Shown here piece after piece: positions 24,269 through 31,707 of a DNA stretch of 33,119 nt. This DNA is from Bacteroidales bacterium. GTDB taxonomy: Bacteria > Bacteroidota > Bacteroidia > Bacteroidales > UBA932. The notes beneath the pieces were generated by a model. That model saw nothing but the letters and a program-made list of their open reading frames with translations. It searched no databases and was not told the origin of the DNA. The stretch spans positions 1 to 33,119 of the forward strand of contig JAFPGC010000048.1 of NCBI GenBank assembly GCA_017423025.1, in the 5' to 3' direction. The stretch's first letter is position 1. Each line of letters begins with the position of its first letter. The position numbers and the translations under genes are program-made.

Positions 24269-26970
24269 GAACTGAACTCAAAAAGGCCCTGCTCCTGCTG
24301 AGCATCCTCCTTCCCTTTGCGCTTTCTGCCGCAGTATCGCCCAACAATGCCCGCAAAGCCAACCGCATTTACTTTGATTCCGTGAAAGGTCACGGCGGCA
24401 CGGCCGATTGGAAAATGTGCCGCCTGGACCAGGTGCCGGTATCGGCCGAAAAACTCTCGCAACCGGGCTTTGACGACGCTGCCTGGCTTAGCGCCCGCGT
24501 CCCCGGCACCGTCCTCACCAACCTGGTAGAGAACGGCCAGCTTCCGGACCCGTATTTCTCCGACAACAACCGCCTTACCAAAGGCCTCATCCCGGACATC
24601 AACGAAGTGGGCCGGGGCTACTACACCTACTGGTTCCGCACGGAATTCGACATTCCGGCCAATTTTGCCGGCAAAAAGGTGTGGCTGCACCCGGAAGGCG
24701 TCAATTACCGGGCCGAATTCTGGGTGAACGGACACCTTTTCAGCACCCTCACCGGCATGTTCCGGGATGACGACATAGACATCACCGAATTCGCCAACAT
24801 CGGCGGGCGCAACGCCCTGGCTGTGCTGGTGTATCCCGTAGACTTCCCCGGCCGCCCCGGCAAGAAGACCTGGGGCGCCCCCGGCGAGTACAACAACGGC
24901 GGCGACGGGAATATCGGCCTTAATTCCACCATGCTTATGAGCGTGGGCTGGGATTTTACCTTCTGGGATGCCGTCCGGGACCGCAATACCGGTATCTGGC
25001 GCAGCATTTCCCTGTATTCCACCGGCGGAATGACGGTGCGCCATCCTTTCGTGAAGGCCGATCTGGCGCATCCCAACTACGATGCCGCAGACCTCAACGT
25101 CAGCGTAGAAGTGAGCAGCCGTTATGTGGACAGTCCCAAAACGCATCCGGCACGCGTAATAGGCGAGATTACCGGCCCCGGTCTGGACAGCCCCATTACC
25201 TTTGAGAAGACGGTGGAGCTCTATCGTGAAGAGGATCAGGAGGTTAGTTTCGAGCCCGTCCATATAGACCATCCCGCCCTCTGGTGGCCCCTGGGCAAGG
25301 GCGAGCATCCGCTCTACAACCTTAAAGTGGAGGTGTACGACGGTGACAAGCTCAGCGACACGGCCGAAACCACCTTCGGCATCCGGGAAATCGTCGCCAC
25401 CCGCGAAACGCCGGACCAGAGCAAACTCTTCGTCGTGAACGGCAAACCCATCTTCGTCCGCGGCTCCAACTGGATTCCGGAAGCCATGCTCCGGGACAAC
25501 GACAAGCGCATGGCGGCTGTCCTGCGCATGAGCGCCCAGTGCGGATTCAACCTCTTGCGCCTCTGGGGAGGCGGTATTGTGGAAAGTGATTACTTCCACC
25601 AGCTTTGCGACGAATACGGTTTCCTGGTGTGGGAAGAGTTCTTCATGACCGGCGACACCCGCCATCCGCACGACAAGGCCACCTACTTCGCCAATGTGGA
25701 ATCCAGCGTCAAGAGAGTGAGAAATCACCCCTGCGTAGCCTTCTACGTGGCCTCCAACGAGAGCACCGAGGTCAGCGGAACGCGGGAATTGATAGAAAAA
25801 CTGGACGGCACACGCCCGTGGCAGCAGCAGAGCGAATGCGACGGCATCCACGACGGCAGCCCCTATGTCCAGGTGAACCCCATGTTGCATTATCTGGACA
25901 AGGCCTCGCCCCGCGGCAGCCGTGTCAACGGCTTCAACCCCGAATACGGCTTCACCGGAATGCCCCACTACACCTCCCTCCAGCGCTTCCTACGCCCGGA
26001 AGAAATATGGCCGATGGACAAGTACGTCTGGGACTACCTGGACGGCAGCGGCTTCGGCAAGGTAACCACCACCGTCAAGGCCCTGGCCGATGAATATGGC
26101 GAATCCAGCTCCATCAAGGAGTATGGCTGGAAAACGCAGCTGCTGGGCGCCATGAATTCCAAGTCCATCTGGGACGTCTGGAACTACAACAAGCTGGAAT
26201 ACGGCGACCGCTTCTGCTCCGGAACCCTGTTCTGGAGCCACGCCAGCCCCATTCCCATGATCAAGAACCACATGTGGGACTGGTATCTGATTCCTACGGC
26301 TTCGCTCTATCACACGATGCACGCGCTGGAGCCCATCCACGTGCAGTTCGATTACTTGAAAAACACCGTTTCGGTATATAACGACAAGCTTTGTCCGCTG
26401 GAGGGCCTCTCCGTTACGGCCAAACTTTACGACCTCAACAGCAAGAAGTTAGACTCCTGGACGGCTCGCAGCGTAGTCGTGCCGGCCGATGGTGTCGCCT
26501 GCGATGTGCTGCAACTCTCCATTCCGGAAGCCATCACCCCGGTGCATTTCATCGCACTGGAGTGCCGGGATGCCAAGGGCAACCTGCTGTCCTCCAATTT
26601 CTACTGGAGATCCTGCGACGAATACACGCCCGGCACGCTCACCGGCCCCTGCGCCTCAGGTTTCCAGAGCCTGCAGGACATGCCCTCCGCCACCGTCAGG
26701 ACTACTTTACGCAAGAGGGCCGATGCCGAAAACCTCTATTTTGACGTAACGCTGAAGAACACCTCCAGCAAGATTGCCTTCTTCAACGAGGTGCTCCTGC
26801 TGGGAGACGACGGCCTGCCCATACCTTACACTTTCACCACCGACAACTATTTCACCCTTCTGCCCGGCGAAGCCCAGACCATCACCCTGGAAATTGCTCA
26901 CGCCGACGCTCCCTCCAAGCCCGTCATCCATGTAGAGGGCTGGAATGTGGCAGAGAAGACCCTTAAATAG
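24265..26970 (+). CDS. GH2 beta-mannosidase / exo-beta-glucosaminidase-type enzyme
   Basis: This 901-residue exported protein has a signal peptide (about 1-22), a GH2 sugar-binding jelly roll (about 45-225), an immunoglobulin-like domain (about 265-385), the TIM barrel (about 390-680) and C-terminal beta domains. The acid/base is Glu499 in VASNEST and the nucleophile is Glu560 in GFNPEYGFTGMP. NPExG...GMP, the tryptophan-rich WDWYLIPTASLYHTMHALEPIHVQ region and GSNWIPEAML resemble plant-type mannosylglycoprotein endo-beta-mannosidases and CsxA-like exo-beta-glucosaminidases more than beta-galactosidases. The usual G-N-E before the acid/base is S-N-E here. The likely substrate is a beta-mannoside or beta-glucosaminide, possibly from N-glycans or chitosan; this is not decidable by eye. 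It overlaps the propeller gene by four bases. Confidence 0.88.
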   Translation: MRTELKKALLLLSILLPFALSAAVSPNNARKANRIYFDSVKGHGGTADWKMCRLDQVPVSAEKLSQPGFDDAAWLSARVPGTVLTNLVENGQLPDPYFSDNNRLTKGLIPDINEVGRGYYTYWFRTEFDIPANFAGKKVWLHPEGVNYRAEFWVNGHLFSTLTGMFRDDDIDITEFANIGGRNALAVLVYPVDFPGRPGKKTWGAPGEYNNGGDGNIGLNSTMLMSVGWDFTFWDAVRDRNTGIWRSISLYSTGGMTVRHPFVKADLAHPNYDAADLNVSVEVSSRYVDSPKTHPARVIGEITGPGLDSPITFEKTVELYREEDQEVSFEPVHIDHPALWWPLGKGEHPLYNLKVEVYDGDKLSDTAETTFGIREIVATRETPDQSKLFVVNGKPIFVRGSNWIPEAMLRDNDKRMAAVLRMSAQCGFNLLRLWGGGIVESDYFHQLCDEYGFLVWEEFFMTGDTRHPHDKATYFANVESSVKRVRNHPCVAFYVASNESTEVSGTRELIEKLDGTRPWQQQSECDGIHDGSPYVQVNPMLHYLDKASPRGSRVNGFNPEYGFTGMPHYTSLQRFLRPEEIWPMDKYVWDYLDGSGFGKVTTTVKALADEYGESSSIKEYGWKTQLLGAMNSKSIWDVWNYNKLEYGDRFCSGTLFWSHASPIPMIKNHMWDWYLIPTASLYHTMHALEPIHVQFDYLKNTVSVYNDKLCPLEGLSVTAKLYDLNSKKLDSWTARSVVVPADGVACDVLQLSIPEAITPVHFIALECRDAKGNLLSSNFYWRSCDEYTPGTLTGPCASGFQSLQDMPSATVRTTLRKRADAENLYFDVTLKNTSSKIAFFNEVLLLGDDGLPIPYTFTTDNYFTLLPGEAQTITLEIAHADAPSKPVIHVEGWNVAEKTLK

Positions 26971-26997
26971 CCTTTTTTGAGGCGGGTGCAAAAAAGG
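26971..26997 (+). terminator. Putative terminator after the GH2 gene
   Basis: CCTTTTTTG (26971-26979) and CAAAAAAGG (26989-26997) are exact inverted repeats separated by nine bases and start immediately after the stop codon. The stem is AT-rich and no T-run follows, so strength is uncertain. Confidence 0.45.
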
Positions 26998-27018
26998 TGA
27001 CAAAAATTTGCCGAATAA

Positions 27019-27050
27019 TTTGGTTTATAATGTAAACTTGTTTATCTTTG
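27019..27050 (+). promoter_or_regulatory. Promoter of the membrane protein/winged-helix operon
   Basis: TTTG (27019-27022) and TATCTTTG (27043-27050) are separated by 20 bases and fit the Bacteroidota -33/-7 consensus. CACC follows the box. The predicted start near 27057 gives a leader of about 101 bases. Confidence 0.75.
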
Positions 27051-27157
27051 CACCAGATTCAAAGCTGAACGGTGCGCAACGGACGGCAGAGAGTCGGCAA
27101 GGGACGCCTTGCGATGGATTATTATTATAGGTAAAATTTAAAAAAACACCATCGGTT

Positions 27158-27772
27158 ATGGAAAACCTTTCTGCTGAAAACAGCCTCCGCATCATTACGG
27201 AAACCCTCGAACGCAGCCGCAACGCGATTGCGAAGAATACTGGAAAGCCCCTCATCCTCTGGGGCGCTCTTGTCACTCTCACCTCGGTCGTCATCTGGGC
27301 CCTCTGGGCCAAATCCGGCAGCCCCATGTGGAATATGCTCTGGTTCGCAATGACCATCGTCGGCGCCATCGGCACCTATTTTATGACGCGCAATCAGGAA
27401 AAAGTGCCCGAAAGCGAACCCAAACGCATCCTGGGCTGCGTCTGGAAATGGTTCGGCTTCTTTGCCATCGGCCTCTATGTCCTGCTCTGGGTGACGGCTT
27501 TAATCCTCTATGCACAAGGCAACGAGAGCGTTGTAACCATCAACCTTTCCCTCATTCTTTCTCTGATGATGGGGCTCTGCGGGGCCATTTCCGGCGCCGT
27601 AATGAAGATGAAGTCCGTTACGGCAGCTGCCGTCGTGGCCACCATCCTGGCCGTGTTGCTGGTACTGCTGGTCCCCAACGGTTCTCCCCTCCAGATCTTG
27701 AGTTTTGCCATCCTAGGCGTCGTGGCCCTCATTGTGCCGGGCGTTATCTTCCAGAAGAAAACCGCAAAGTAA
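27158..27772 (+). CDS. Polytopic membrane protein of unknown function
   Basis: This 204-residue protein is mostly hydrophobic, with about six membrane helices: near 31-50 (ILWGALVTLTSVVIWALW), 57-76, 95-118, 126-148, 152-171 and 175-197. The first 28 residues are amphipathic and charged (SLRIITETLERSRNAIAKN), a start I have seen in Bacteroidales proteins of this type. No enzymatic motif is visible. It is followed after six bases by a small winged-helix regulator, an arrangement common for membrane proteins controlled by, or signalling through, a MarR/PadR-like partner. The function is unknown; a stress or antimicrobial response is a guess from the pairing only. A consensus promoter lies upstream with a leader of about 100 bases. 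Confidence 0.8.
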   Translation: MENLSAENSLRIITETLERSRNAIAKNTGKPLILWGALVTLTSVVIWALWAKSGSPMWNMLWFAMTIVGAIGTYFMTRNQEKVPESEPKRILGCVWKWFGFFAIGLYVLLWVTALILYAQGNESVVTINLSLILSLMMGLCGAISGAVMKMKSVTAAAVVATILAVLLVLLVPNGSPLQILSFAILGVVALIVPGVIFQKKTAK

Positions 27773-27778
27773 CCTGCC

Positions 27779-28078
27779 ATGAACGAAACCGTCAAATCCT
27801 TCCAACCGCTTGATCCTCTGCTCCATTCGGAGCTCAGGCTCGCGGTGATGTCGGTCCTCCTCGGCGTCCCGGAAGCAGACTTCGTCTTTCTGAAAGCGCA
27901 GACCGGCGCCACTTCCGGAAACCTGAGCGTCCAGATTGACAAACTCGAGCAGGCCGGCTACATCGAGGTCACCAAGGGCTTCAAGGGAAAGATGCCGCAG
28001 ACCATCTGCCGCATCACCGACCAGGGCCGTGACGCTTTCGCGGCGTATGTCGAGGCCCTCCGCAGCTACATCAGCTAA
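27779..28078 (+). CDS. Winged-helix DNA-binding protein (HTH_34/MarR-like)
   Basis: This 99-residue protein is a single winged-helix domain. It begins with LDPLLHSELRLAVMSVLLG (about 11-29), the helix-1 pattern of the HTH_34 group, then FVFLKAQTGATSGNLSVQIDKLEQAGYIEV (helices 2 and 3, about 37-66), and a basic wing (KGFKGKMPQT) followed by CRITDQGRDAFAAYVEAL. Such proteins are usually dimeric repressors of the neighbouring gene. It follows the membrane protein by six bases and the pair ends at a strong hairpin, so it is the last gene of a two-gene operon. The ligand is unknown. Confidence 0.85.
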   Translation: MNETVKSFQPLDPLLHSELRLAVMSVLLGVPEADFVFLKAQTGATSGNLSVQIDKLEQAGYIEVTKGFKGKMPQTICRITDQGRDAFAAYVEALRSYIS

Positions 28079-28099
28079 TGTCCGTTCGACAGAACAAGA

Positions 28100-28127
28100 G
28101 AACGCCTGGCCTCTTGGCCAGGCGTTC
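28100..28127 (+). terminator. Strong hairpin between convergent operons
   Basis: GAACGCCTGGCC (28100-28111) and GGCCAGGCGTTC (28116-28127) form a perfect 12-bp stem with loop TCTT. It lies between the end of the winged-helix gene (28078) and the end of the oppositely oriented propeller gene (28167), and could terminate both. No T-run follows on either side. Confidence 0.7.
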
Positions 28128-28166
28128 CTGTGTCTAAAGCGGGGAAACCTTAATTTTATTCATGAA

Positions 28167-29246
28167 TCAGTGCCTGGCTACCGACTGCGGGTTGTTTACC
28201 AAGGGAATCCGGGCCAGATAGATGCCAGCGCGGGGGCGGCCGTCGGGACGGGTGAGCTCGTGGGAGGAGTAATACACTACCTTCAACTCGCCATTCTCAA
28301 TAAGAAAGCCGGGATAGCTGTTATCGCCACCCGAGGGGAGGGTTTTCCATAATTCAACGTCTCCATCGGCATTCTCCTTCCAAAGGCAGGTTTTGGTGAC
28401 TCCGTTCTCTAAATAGGCCCGTCCGCCGATGAGAAGCGACCCGTCCGGCAGCACCGCGAGCTCGGGTCCGCCGATCTGGAATGGCAGCGGCTTAAGCTGC
28501 CAATTGGTATAGGGAGGTTCACTCACGCCCAAATAGGCCCTCCGGTCCTCCTTTTCGCGGCGGATCAGCAGCACCATCCTTCCGTCCTGGAGGAAACGTA
28601 CCGTGGTCTCGTTGGGAAAGCCGTCCAGGGCAATGTTGGTAATCTTTTCGAAGTGCAGTCCGTCGGTGGTTTTGAGCAGCTCCAGCTTGTTTTCATCGGC
28701 CTCGCCGTAGTTGACGGTATAGCCGATGCCCTCGTGCCAGGTTACCCGCCAGAACCAGGCGAAGGGGCCGGAATCTGGATAATCTACCGGCTGGGGCGCG
28801 CTGAAGCTGAGGCCATCGGCACTGAAAGACACCTGCGGAATGCGCCTTTCCAGCTTTTTGTCTATGTAAACCGAACCGCCCTGGATTACCATCAGGCGGC
28901 CATCGGCCGTAACGGACAGCTTGGGATCACGCAGGTCGTACCCCTCTTTCTCGAGAAGCGCAACGCTCTCCCAATGCTCACCGTCGGTGGAACGCAGGAT
29001 GCGGGTCTTGCCTGCGGCAATCCCATTTTCGTCGAAAATATGGCTCACGCCTTCGCGGAAACTAACATACAACGCGCCCCCGTAGCGAACAATCGAAGGG
29101 AAAGCACTGTAATCGCGGTCCCAGATCCGCTTTACCCTAATTTCTTCCTTACAGGCCGATTCATCGGCCCTTGTCTGGCTGAACCCGGGAAGTACTGCGC
29201 TCAATAACAGACAGATAGCAAAGGCGTGTTTCATATGTGGTTTCAA
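28167..29246 (-). CDS. Exported sialidase-like beta-propeller protein
   Basis: This 359-residue protein has a Sec signal (cleavage near GFSQTRA, about residue 24; a second ATG at 29234 would also serve). The mature part shows six-bladed propeller repeats: SAFPSIVRYGGALYVSFREG (about 47-66), ILRSTDGEHWESVALL, LSVTADGRLMVIQGGS, VSFSADGLSFSAPQPV, LLKTTDGLHFEKI and LAVLPDGSLLIGGRAY. STDG-x-HW and SADG-x-SF are Asp-box-like elements of sialidases and related proteins. The FPSIV...FREG start resembles the Arg-containing first blade, but a complete sialidase triad cannot be confirmed by eye. It may be a hydrolase or a binding protein. It stands alone between a convergent operon and the repeat-rich region. 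Confidence 0.7.
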   Translation of the reverse strand: MKPHMKHAFAICLLLSAVLPGFSQTRADESACKEEIRVKRIWDRDYSAFPSIVRYGGALYVSFREGVSHIFDENGIAAGKTRILRSTDGEHWESVALLEKEGYDLRDPKLSVTADGRLMVIQGGSVYIDKKLERRIPQVSFSADGLSFSAPQPVDYPDSGPFAWFWRVTWHEGIGYTVNYGEADENKLELLKTTDGLHFEKITNIALDGFPNETTVRFLQDGRMVLLIRREKEDRRAYLGVSEPPYTNWQLKPLPFQIGGPELAVLPDGSLLIGGRAYLENGVTKTCLWKENADGDVELWKTLPSGGDNSYPGFLIENGELKVVYYSSHELTRPDGRPRAGIYLARIPLVNNPQSVARH

Positions 29247-29328
29247 TTTTCTCTACGAAAATACGAAAATTACTGAAAAATCCCCGCTGTAAGGCCGATA
29301 ATTCCCGCTAAGGCACAATCTTTCCGGA

Positions 29329-29415
29329 GGCCGAAGGCCGACAGGGCCAGCAGGCCCGCACCGCCGCTTCTGCGGCGAGTCCCTCCCCCGAGGGGAGGGA
29401 TTTAGGGAGGGGGTT
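29329..29415. repeat. Cluster of four consecutive hairpins (REP-like intergenic repeat)
   Basis: Four perfect short inverted repeats follow each other: GGCC-GAA-GGCC (29329-29339), GGGCC-AGCA-GGCCC (29344-29357), CGCCGC-TTCT-GCGGCG (29362-29377) and TCCCTCCCC-CGA-GGGGAGGGA (29380-29400), then a second purine-rich run (29404-29413). The block is very GC-rich beside AT-rich flanks. From memory, similar multi-hairpin sequences are dispersed between genes in Bacteroidales genomes; this should be searched. It abuts the truncated AraC-type gene. Confidence 0.7.
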
Positions 29416-29862
29416 GAGCAGCCAAGGGAAGAGCTTGAAAATCTGCCGGACCTGGGGGCGGTGCTGCCCATGAACCGAACCTACCTTTCCCAGTTTATCA
29501 AGGCGGAATACGGCTGCACGTTTTATCAGTTTGTGAGCCGGTATCGCGTGGCAGAGGCCAAACGCTTGAAACTGGAGCAACCGGATCTGAAAATGGACGA
29601 GATCGCTGCGCGCTGCGGCTTCTCTTCCCGCACGGTTTTCTCCAACGTGTTCACCCGCGAGGAAGGCGTTTCGCCCCGCGAATGGTTTAAAAAAGGCTAT
29701 CCGAAATATCTGGTTGAATATTTCTTGGCTGACACTTTGTTTGGAAGTGGGGTATGGTTGGATTTGTATCACCCATGCTTCATAAGTTTTTTGTTGTTTC
29801 ACACGTTCCAAACCCATGTTTCAAAACGCGAAAAACCTACTTTGCGTAAATTTTTGCATTGA
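29413..29862 (+). pseudogene. AraC-family regulator remnant (C-terminal DNA-binding domain only)
   Basis: The frame encodes the C-terminal half of an AraC-type regulator: LPMNRTYLSQFIKAEYG (first HTH), FYQFVSRYRVAEAKRL, then MDEIAARCGFSSRTVFSNVFTREEGVSPREWFKK (second HTH). Resemblance to AraC proteins seems to begin near 29413 with QPREELENLPDLGAVLPM. The ligand-sensing or membrane part is missing, replaced upstream by the hairpin repeat cluster. After the domain (about 29703) the frame runs on for about 50 residues without family likeness (YLVEYFLADTLFG...), as if the original stop was lost. GTG at 29461 or ATG at 29470 could still express a two-HTH fragment. I judge it a remnant created by deletion or repeat insertion. 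Confidence 0.7.
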
Positions 29863-29888
29863 TTTCTTGACTTTACGTCAAATTTTAT

Positions 29889-29928
29889 CCCCCCCCATTG
29901 TTTTTTCGTATCGTTTACTCTATTTTTG
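29889..29928 (+). promoter_or_regulatory. Promoter of the small-protein/fimbrillin operon with adjacent C8 tract
   Basis: TTG (29898-29900) and TATTTTTG (29921-29928) are separated by exactly 20 bases. Directly upstream lies a run of eight C (29889-29896), one base from the -33 element. The predicted start near 29935 gives a leader of about 52 bases. A homopolymer here could alter promoter strength by slippage (inference). Confidence 0.7.
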
Positions 29929-29986
29929 GCTTTATTGTGTTTGTCCCCAAACCCAAGGATTATAACAATAACTTTAAATAATAACC

Positions 29987-30121
29987 ATGACAAAACAAAA
30001 AGAACTTTACGAAGCCCCCACAATTAGCGTGGTGGAGATGAAACAGGAAGGCGTCGTCTGCCAGAGCCCTGCTGGTGCCGGAGTCAATGACTACAACTGG
30101 AACGAGCCGGTAATCGAGTAA
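29987..30121 (+). CDS. 44-residue protein preceding the fimbrillin gene, unknown function
   Basis: ATG at 29987 opens a 44-residue frame ending TAA at 30121. The sequence begins MTKQKELYEAPTISVVEMKQ and continues EGVVCQSPAGAGVNDYNWNE with a PVIE end. There is no signal peptide or membrane segment. It has one cysteine (Cys25 in GVVCQSP) followed by a Gly/Asn/Asp-rich acidic tail. The pattern Y-E-x-P-x-I-x-V-V-E-x...G-V-x-C-x-S resembles short Bacteroidales proteins that I have seen next to fimbrillin or cell-surface genes, but I know no function. It is the first gene after a good promoter, six bases before the fimbrillin-like gene, so it is very likely translated. Candidates are a pilin-assembly accessory peptide, a secreted peptide precursor, or a leader peptide. 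Confidence 0.7.
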   Translation: MTKQKELYEAPTISVVEMKQEGVVCQSPAGAGVNDYNWNEPVIE

Positions 30122-30127
30122 CAACCC

Positions 30128-31621
30128 ATGAAAACGAAGAAAGCAATGAAAAAGATTACACATATCGGCATGGCCGCCCTCGTTGCCATGGGCGTTATCG
30201 GAGCCGCCTGCTCCAAGATTGAGAGCCCGGAGATTGAAACTCCTGAAACTCAGAAAGAAAACATCGTCACCCTGACCACCACCGTGGGCTTCGCTGCGGA
30301 CGGCACCAAGGCACTGACCGGCACCGGCGTGAAGACCTTCGCCGCTGGCGAGACGATGGCCCTGGTGTATAAGAACACGGGCGGCTCGACCGTGAAGGTA
30401 GTGAGCGCGGCCCTGACCGATGGTGACATCACTGGCGAGGGCAAATCGGCCACGTTCACCTTCGAGCTGACCGACCCCGACAAGACGAAGGAGGTAACCT
30501 ACATCTACCCCGCAGCAATGGCCAACGCCGACGGCACGGTGAACTACAGCGCCCTCAACTCGCAGGACGGCACGCTCACCACCCTCAGCAGCAACCTGGA
30601 CTACTGCACGAAATCAGGCGCCTGGAACGGTGACAACCTGCCCACGCTGACGCTGGAGAACCAGCTGGCCATCCTCGCCATTACGCTGAAAAATAGCGAC
30701 GGCAGCAGCGACATCACCGGCACCATCACGGGCATGACCCTCAGTGACGGAGAGCAGTCTTGCACGGTTACCCGCTCGGCCGCTTCCGGCCCCATCTATG
30801 TGGCCATTCCCCCTATTAGCAACAAGGACATAGAGATTACAGCCACCAGCGACGGTAAAGGCTACTACAAGACCTTGACAACCAAGACCTACGAAGCCGG
30901 CAACGGCTATCCTGTAAGCTGGAGAATGCACGAGGTCACACTTGCCGATGTCTTCACTGAAGGCGCTAAGGTCAATGTGAAAGTCAATACTGCTAATAGT
31001 TGTTGGTTCAATGCCGCAGGAACATACAGTTCCGGCAGCTACACTGGCGTTACTCAGACCAATAATGTTGGGAATGAGGGTTATAACAAAGGAATAAGCA
31101 TGACTAAGGATGGCAACAATCTGGTGGTGTGGATGAAAAATTCTTTTAACGAAATTACCATTACGTTCAACACCACTAATAATACTTATACGGTGACTGC
31201 GGAAGAGAATGAATATCCTTACAGAATGACCACTTTCAATTCCATTACCATCAATGGCGTGGACATCACCAGCCTGCTGTCAGAGTACGTACCTCCGATG
31301 GAGACCATTACATTCTCTGGTGATGGTTACGATATTGAATTCACTGGTACGCATTTCAAAGTAACAGTTAGGAACGTATCAGATGGTTCAGTCCATGTTA
31401 ACAATTCCAAAAATATGGTAATCAGCGCAACTGACGGAAAGACCATTACCAAGGTTGTATTCAGCTATGAATGGAAAGCAAATCTTGGAAATTTGGCGTT
31501 CAGTTCCGGCACTTTCGACGGTAACGCGACGGTTAACAACGTGAATGCCTCCACGCTGACGGTCACATCCAGCAGCCCCGCCGGCACCAGATACAAAGGT
31601 GTCACGATATATTACGAGTAA
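30128..31621 (+). CDS. Fimbrillin-like (Mfa/FimA-type) lipoprotein
   Basis: This 497-residue lipoprotein has a signal ending at Cys28 (VIGAACSKIE); the second ATG at 30146 gives an equally good 22-residue-Cys start. The N-terminal part fits fimbrillin family proteins: VTLTTTVGFAADGTKAL (about 47-63), FAAGETMALVYKN (about 70-82), YIYPAAMANADGTVNYSAL, the LENQLAILAITLK strand (about 176-188) and PIYVAIPPISNKDIEITA. In this family the lipoprotein is matured by protease cleavage and polymerised by strand exchange. From about residue 270 the resemblance stops and a different beta-rich segment (270-497) follows, encoded by clearly more AT-rich DNA. A strong terminator follows. It could be a tip or anchor subunit or an adhesin rather than a shaft pilin, because no other pilus genes are near. 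Confidence 0.75.
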   Translation: MKTKKAMKKITHIGMAALVAMGVIGAACSKIESPEIETPETQKENIVTLTTTVGFAADGTKALTGTGVKTFAAGETMALVYKNTGGSTVKVVSAALTDGDITGEGKSATFTFELTDPDKTKEVTYIYPAAMANADGTVNYSALNSQDGTLTTLSSNLDYCTKSGAWNGDNLPTLTLENQLAILAITLKNSDGSSDITGTITGMTLSDGEQSCTVTRSAASGPIYVAIPPISNKDIEITATSDGKGYYKTLTTKTYEAGNGYPVSWRMHEVTLADVFTEGAKVNVKVNTANSCWFNAAGTYSSGSYTGVTQTNNVGNEGYNKGISMTKDGNNLVVWMKNSFNEITITFNTTNNTYTVTAEENEYPYRMTTFNSITINGVDITSLLSEYVPPMETITFSGDGYDIEFTGTHFKVTVRNVSDGSVHVNNSKNMVISATDGKTITKVVFSYEWKANLGNLAFSSGTFDGNATVNNVNASTLTVTSSSPAGTRYKGVTIYYE

Positions 31622-31653
31622 TTCGGAGTTCAACTTAACCTCTTTATCCATTA

Positions 31654-31689
31654 ACAACATGAGCGGCCCTCCGGGGCCGCTTTTGTTGT
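31654..31689 (+). terminator. Intrinsic terminator after the fimbrillin-like gene
   Basis: GCGGCCC (31663-31669) pairs with GGGCCGC (31674-31680) around loop TCCG. TTTT follows, and an outer stem ACAAC/GTTGT (31654-31658 with 31685-31689) extends it. It lies 33 bases after the stop codon. Confidence 0.85.
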
Positions 31690-31707
31690 ACAACCATGTA
31701 AGCGACT

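Noticed and set aside
24169-25968. 599-codon minus-strand frame opposite the GH2 gene
   Set aside because: Codon-aligned shadow of GH2, no domain signature.
29308-29817. 169-codon minus-strand frame across the hairpin cluster
   Set aside because: Its sequence derives from the palindromic repeat and the antisense of the AraC remnant.
29797-29986. Possible invertible promoter upstream of the fimbrillin operon
   Set aside because: I found no inverted repeats of useful length flanking the promoter, and no recombinase gene nearby.
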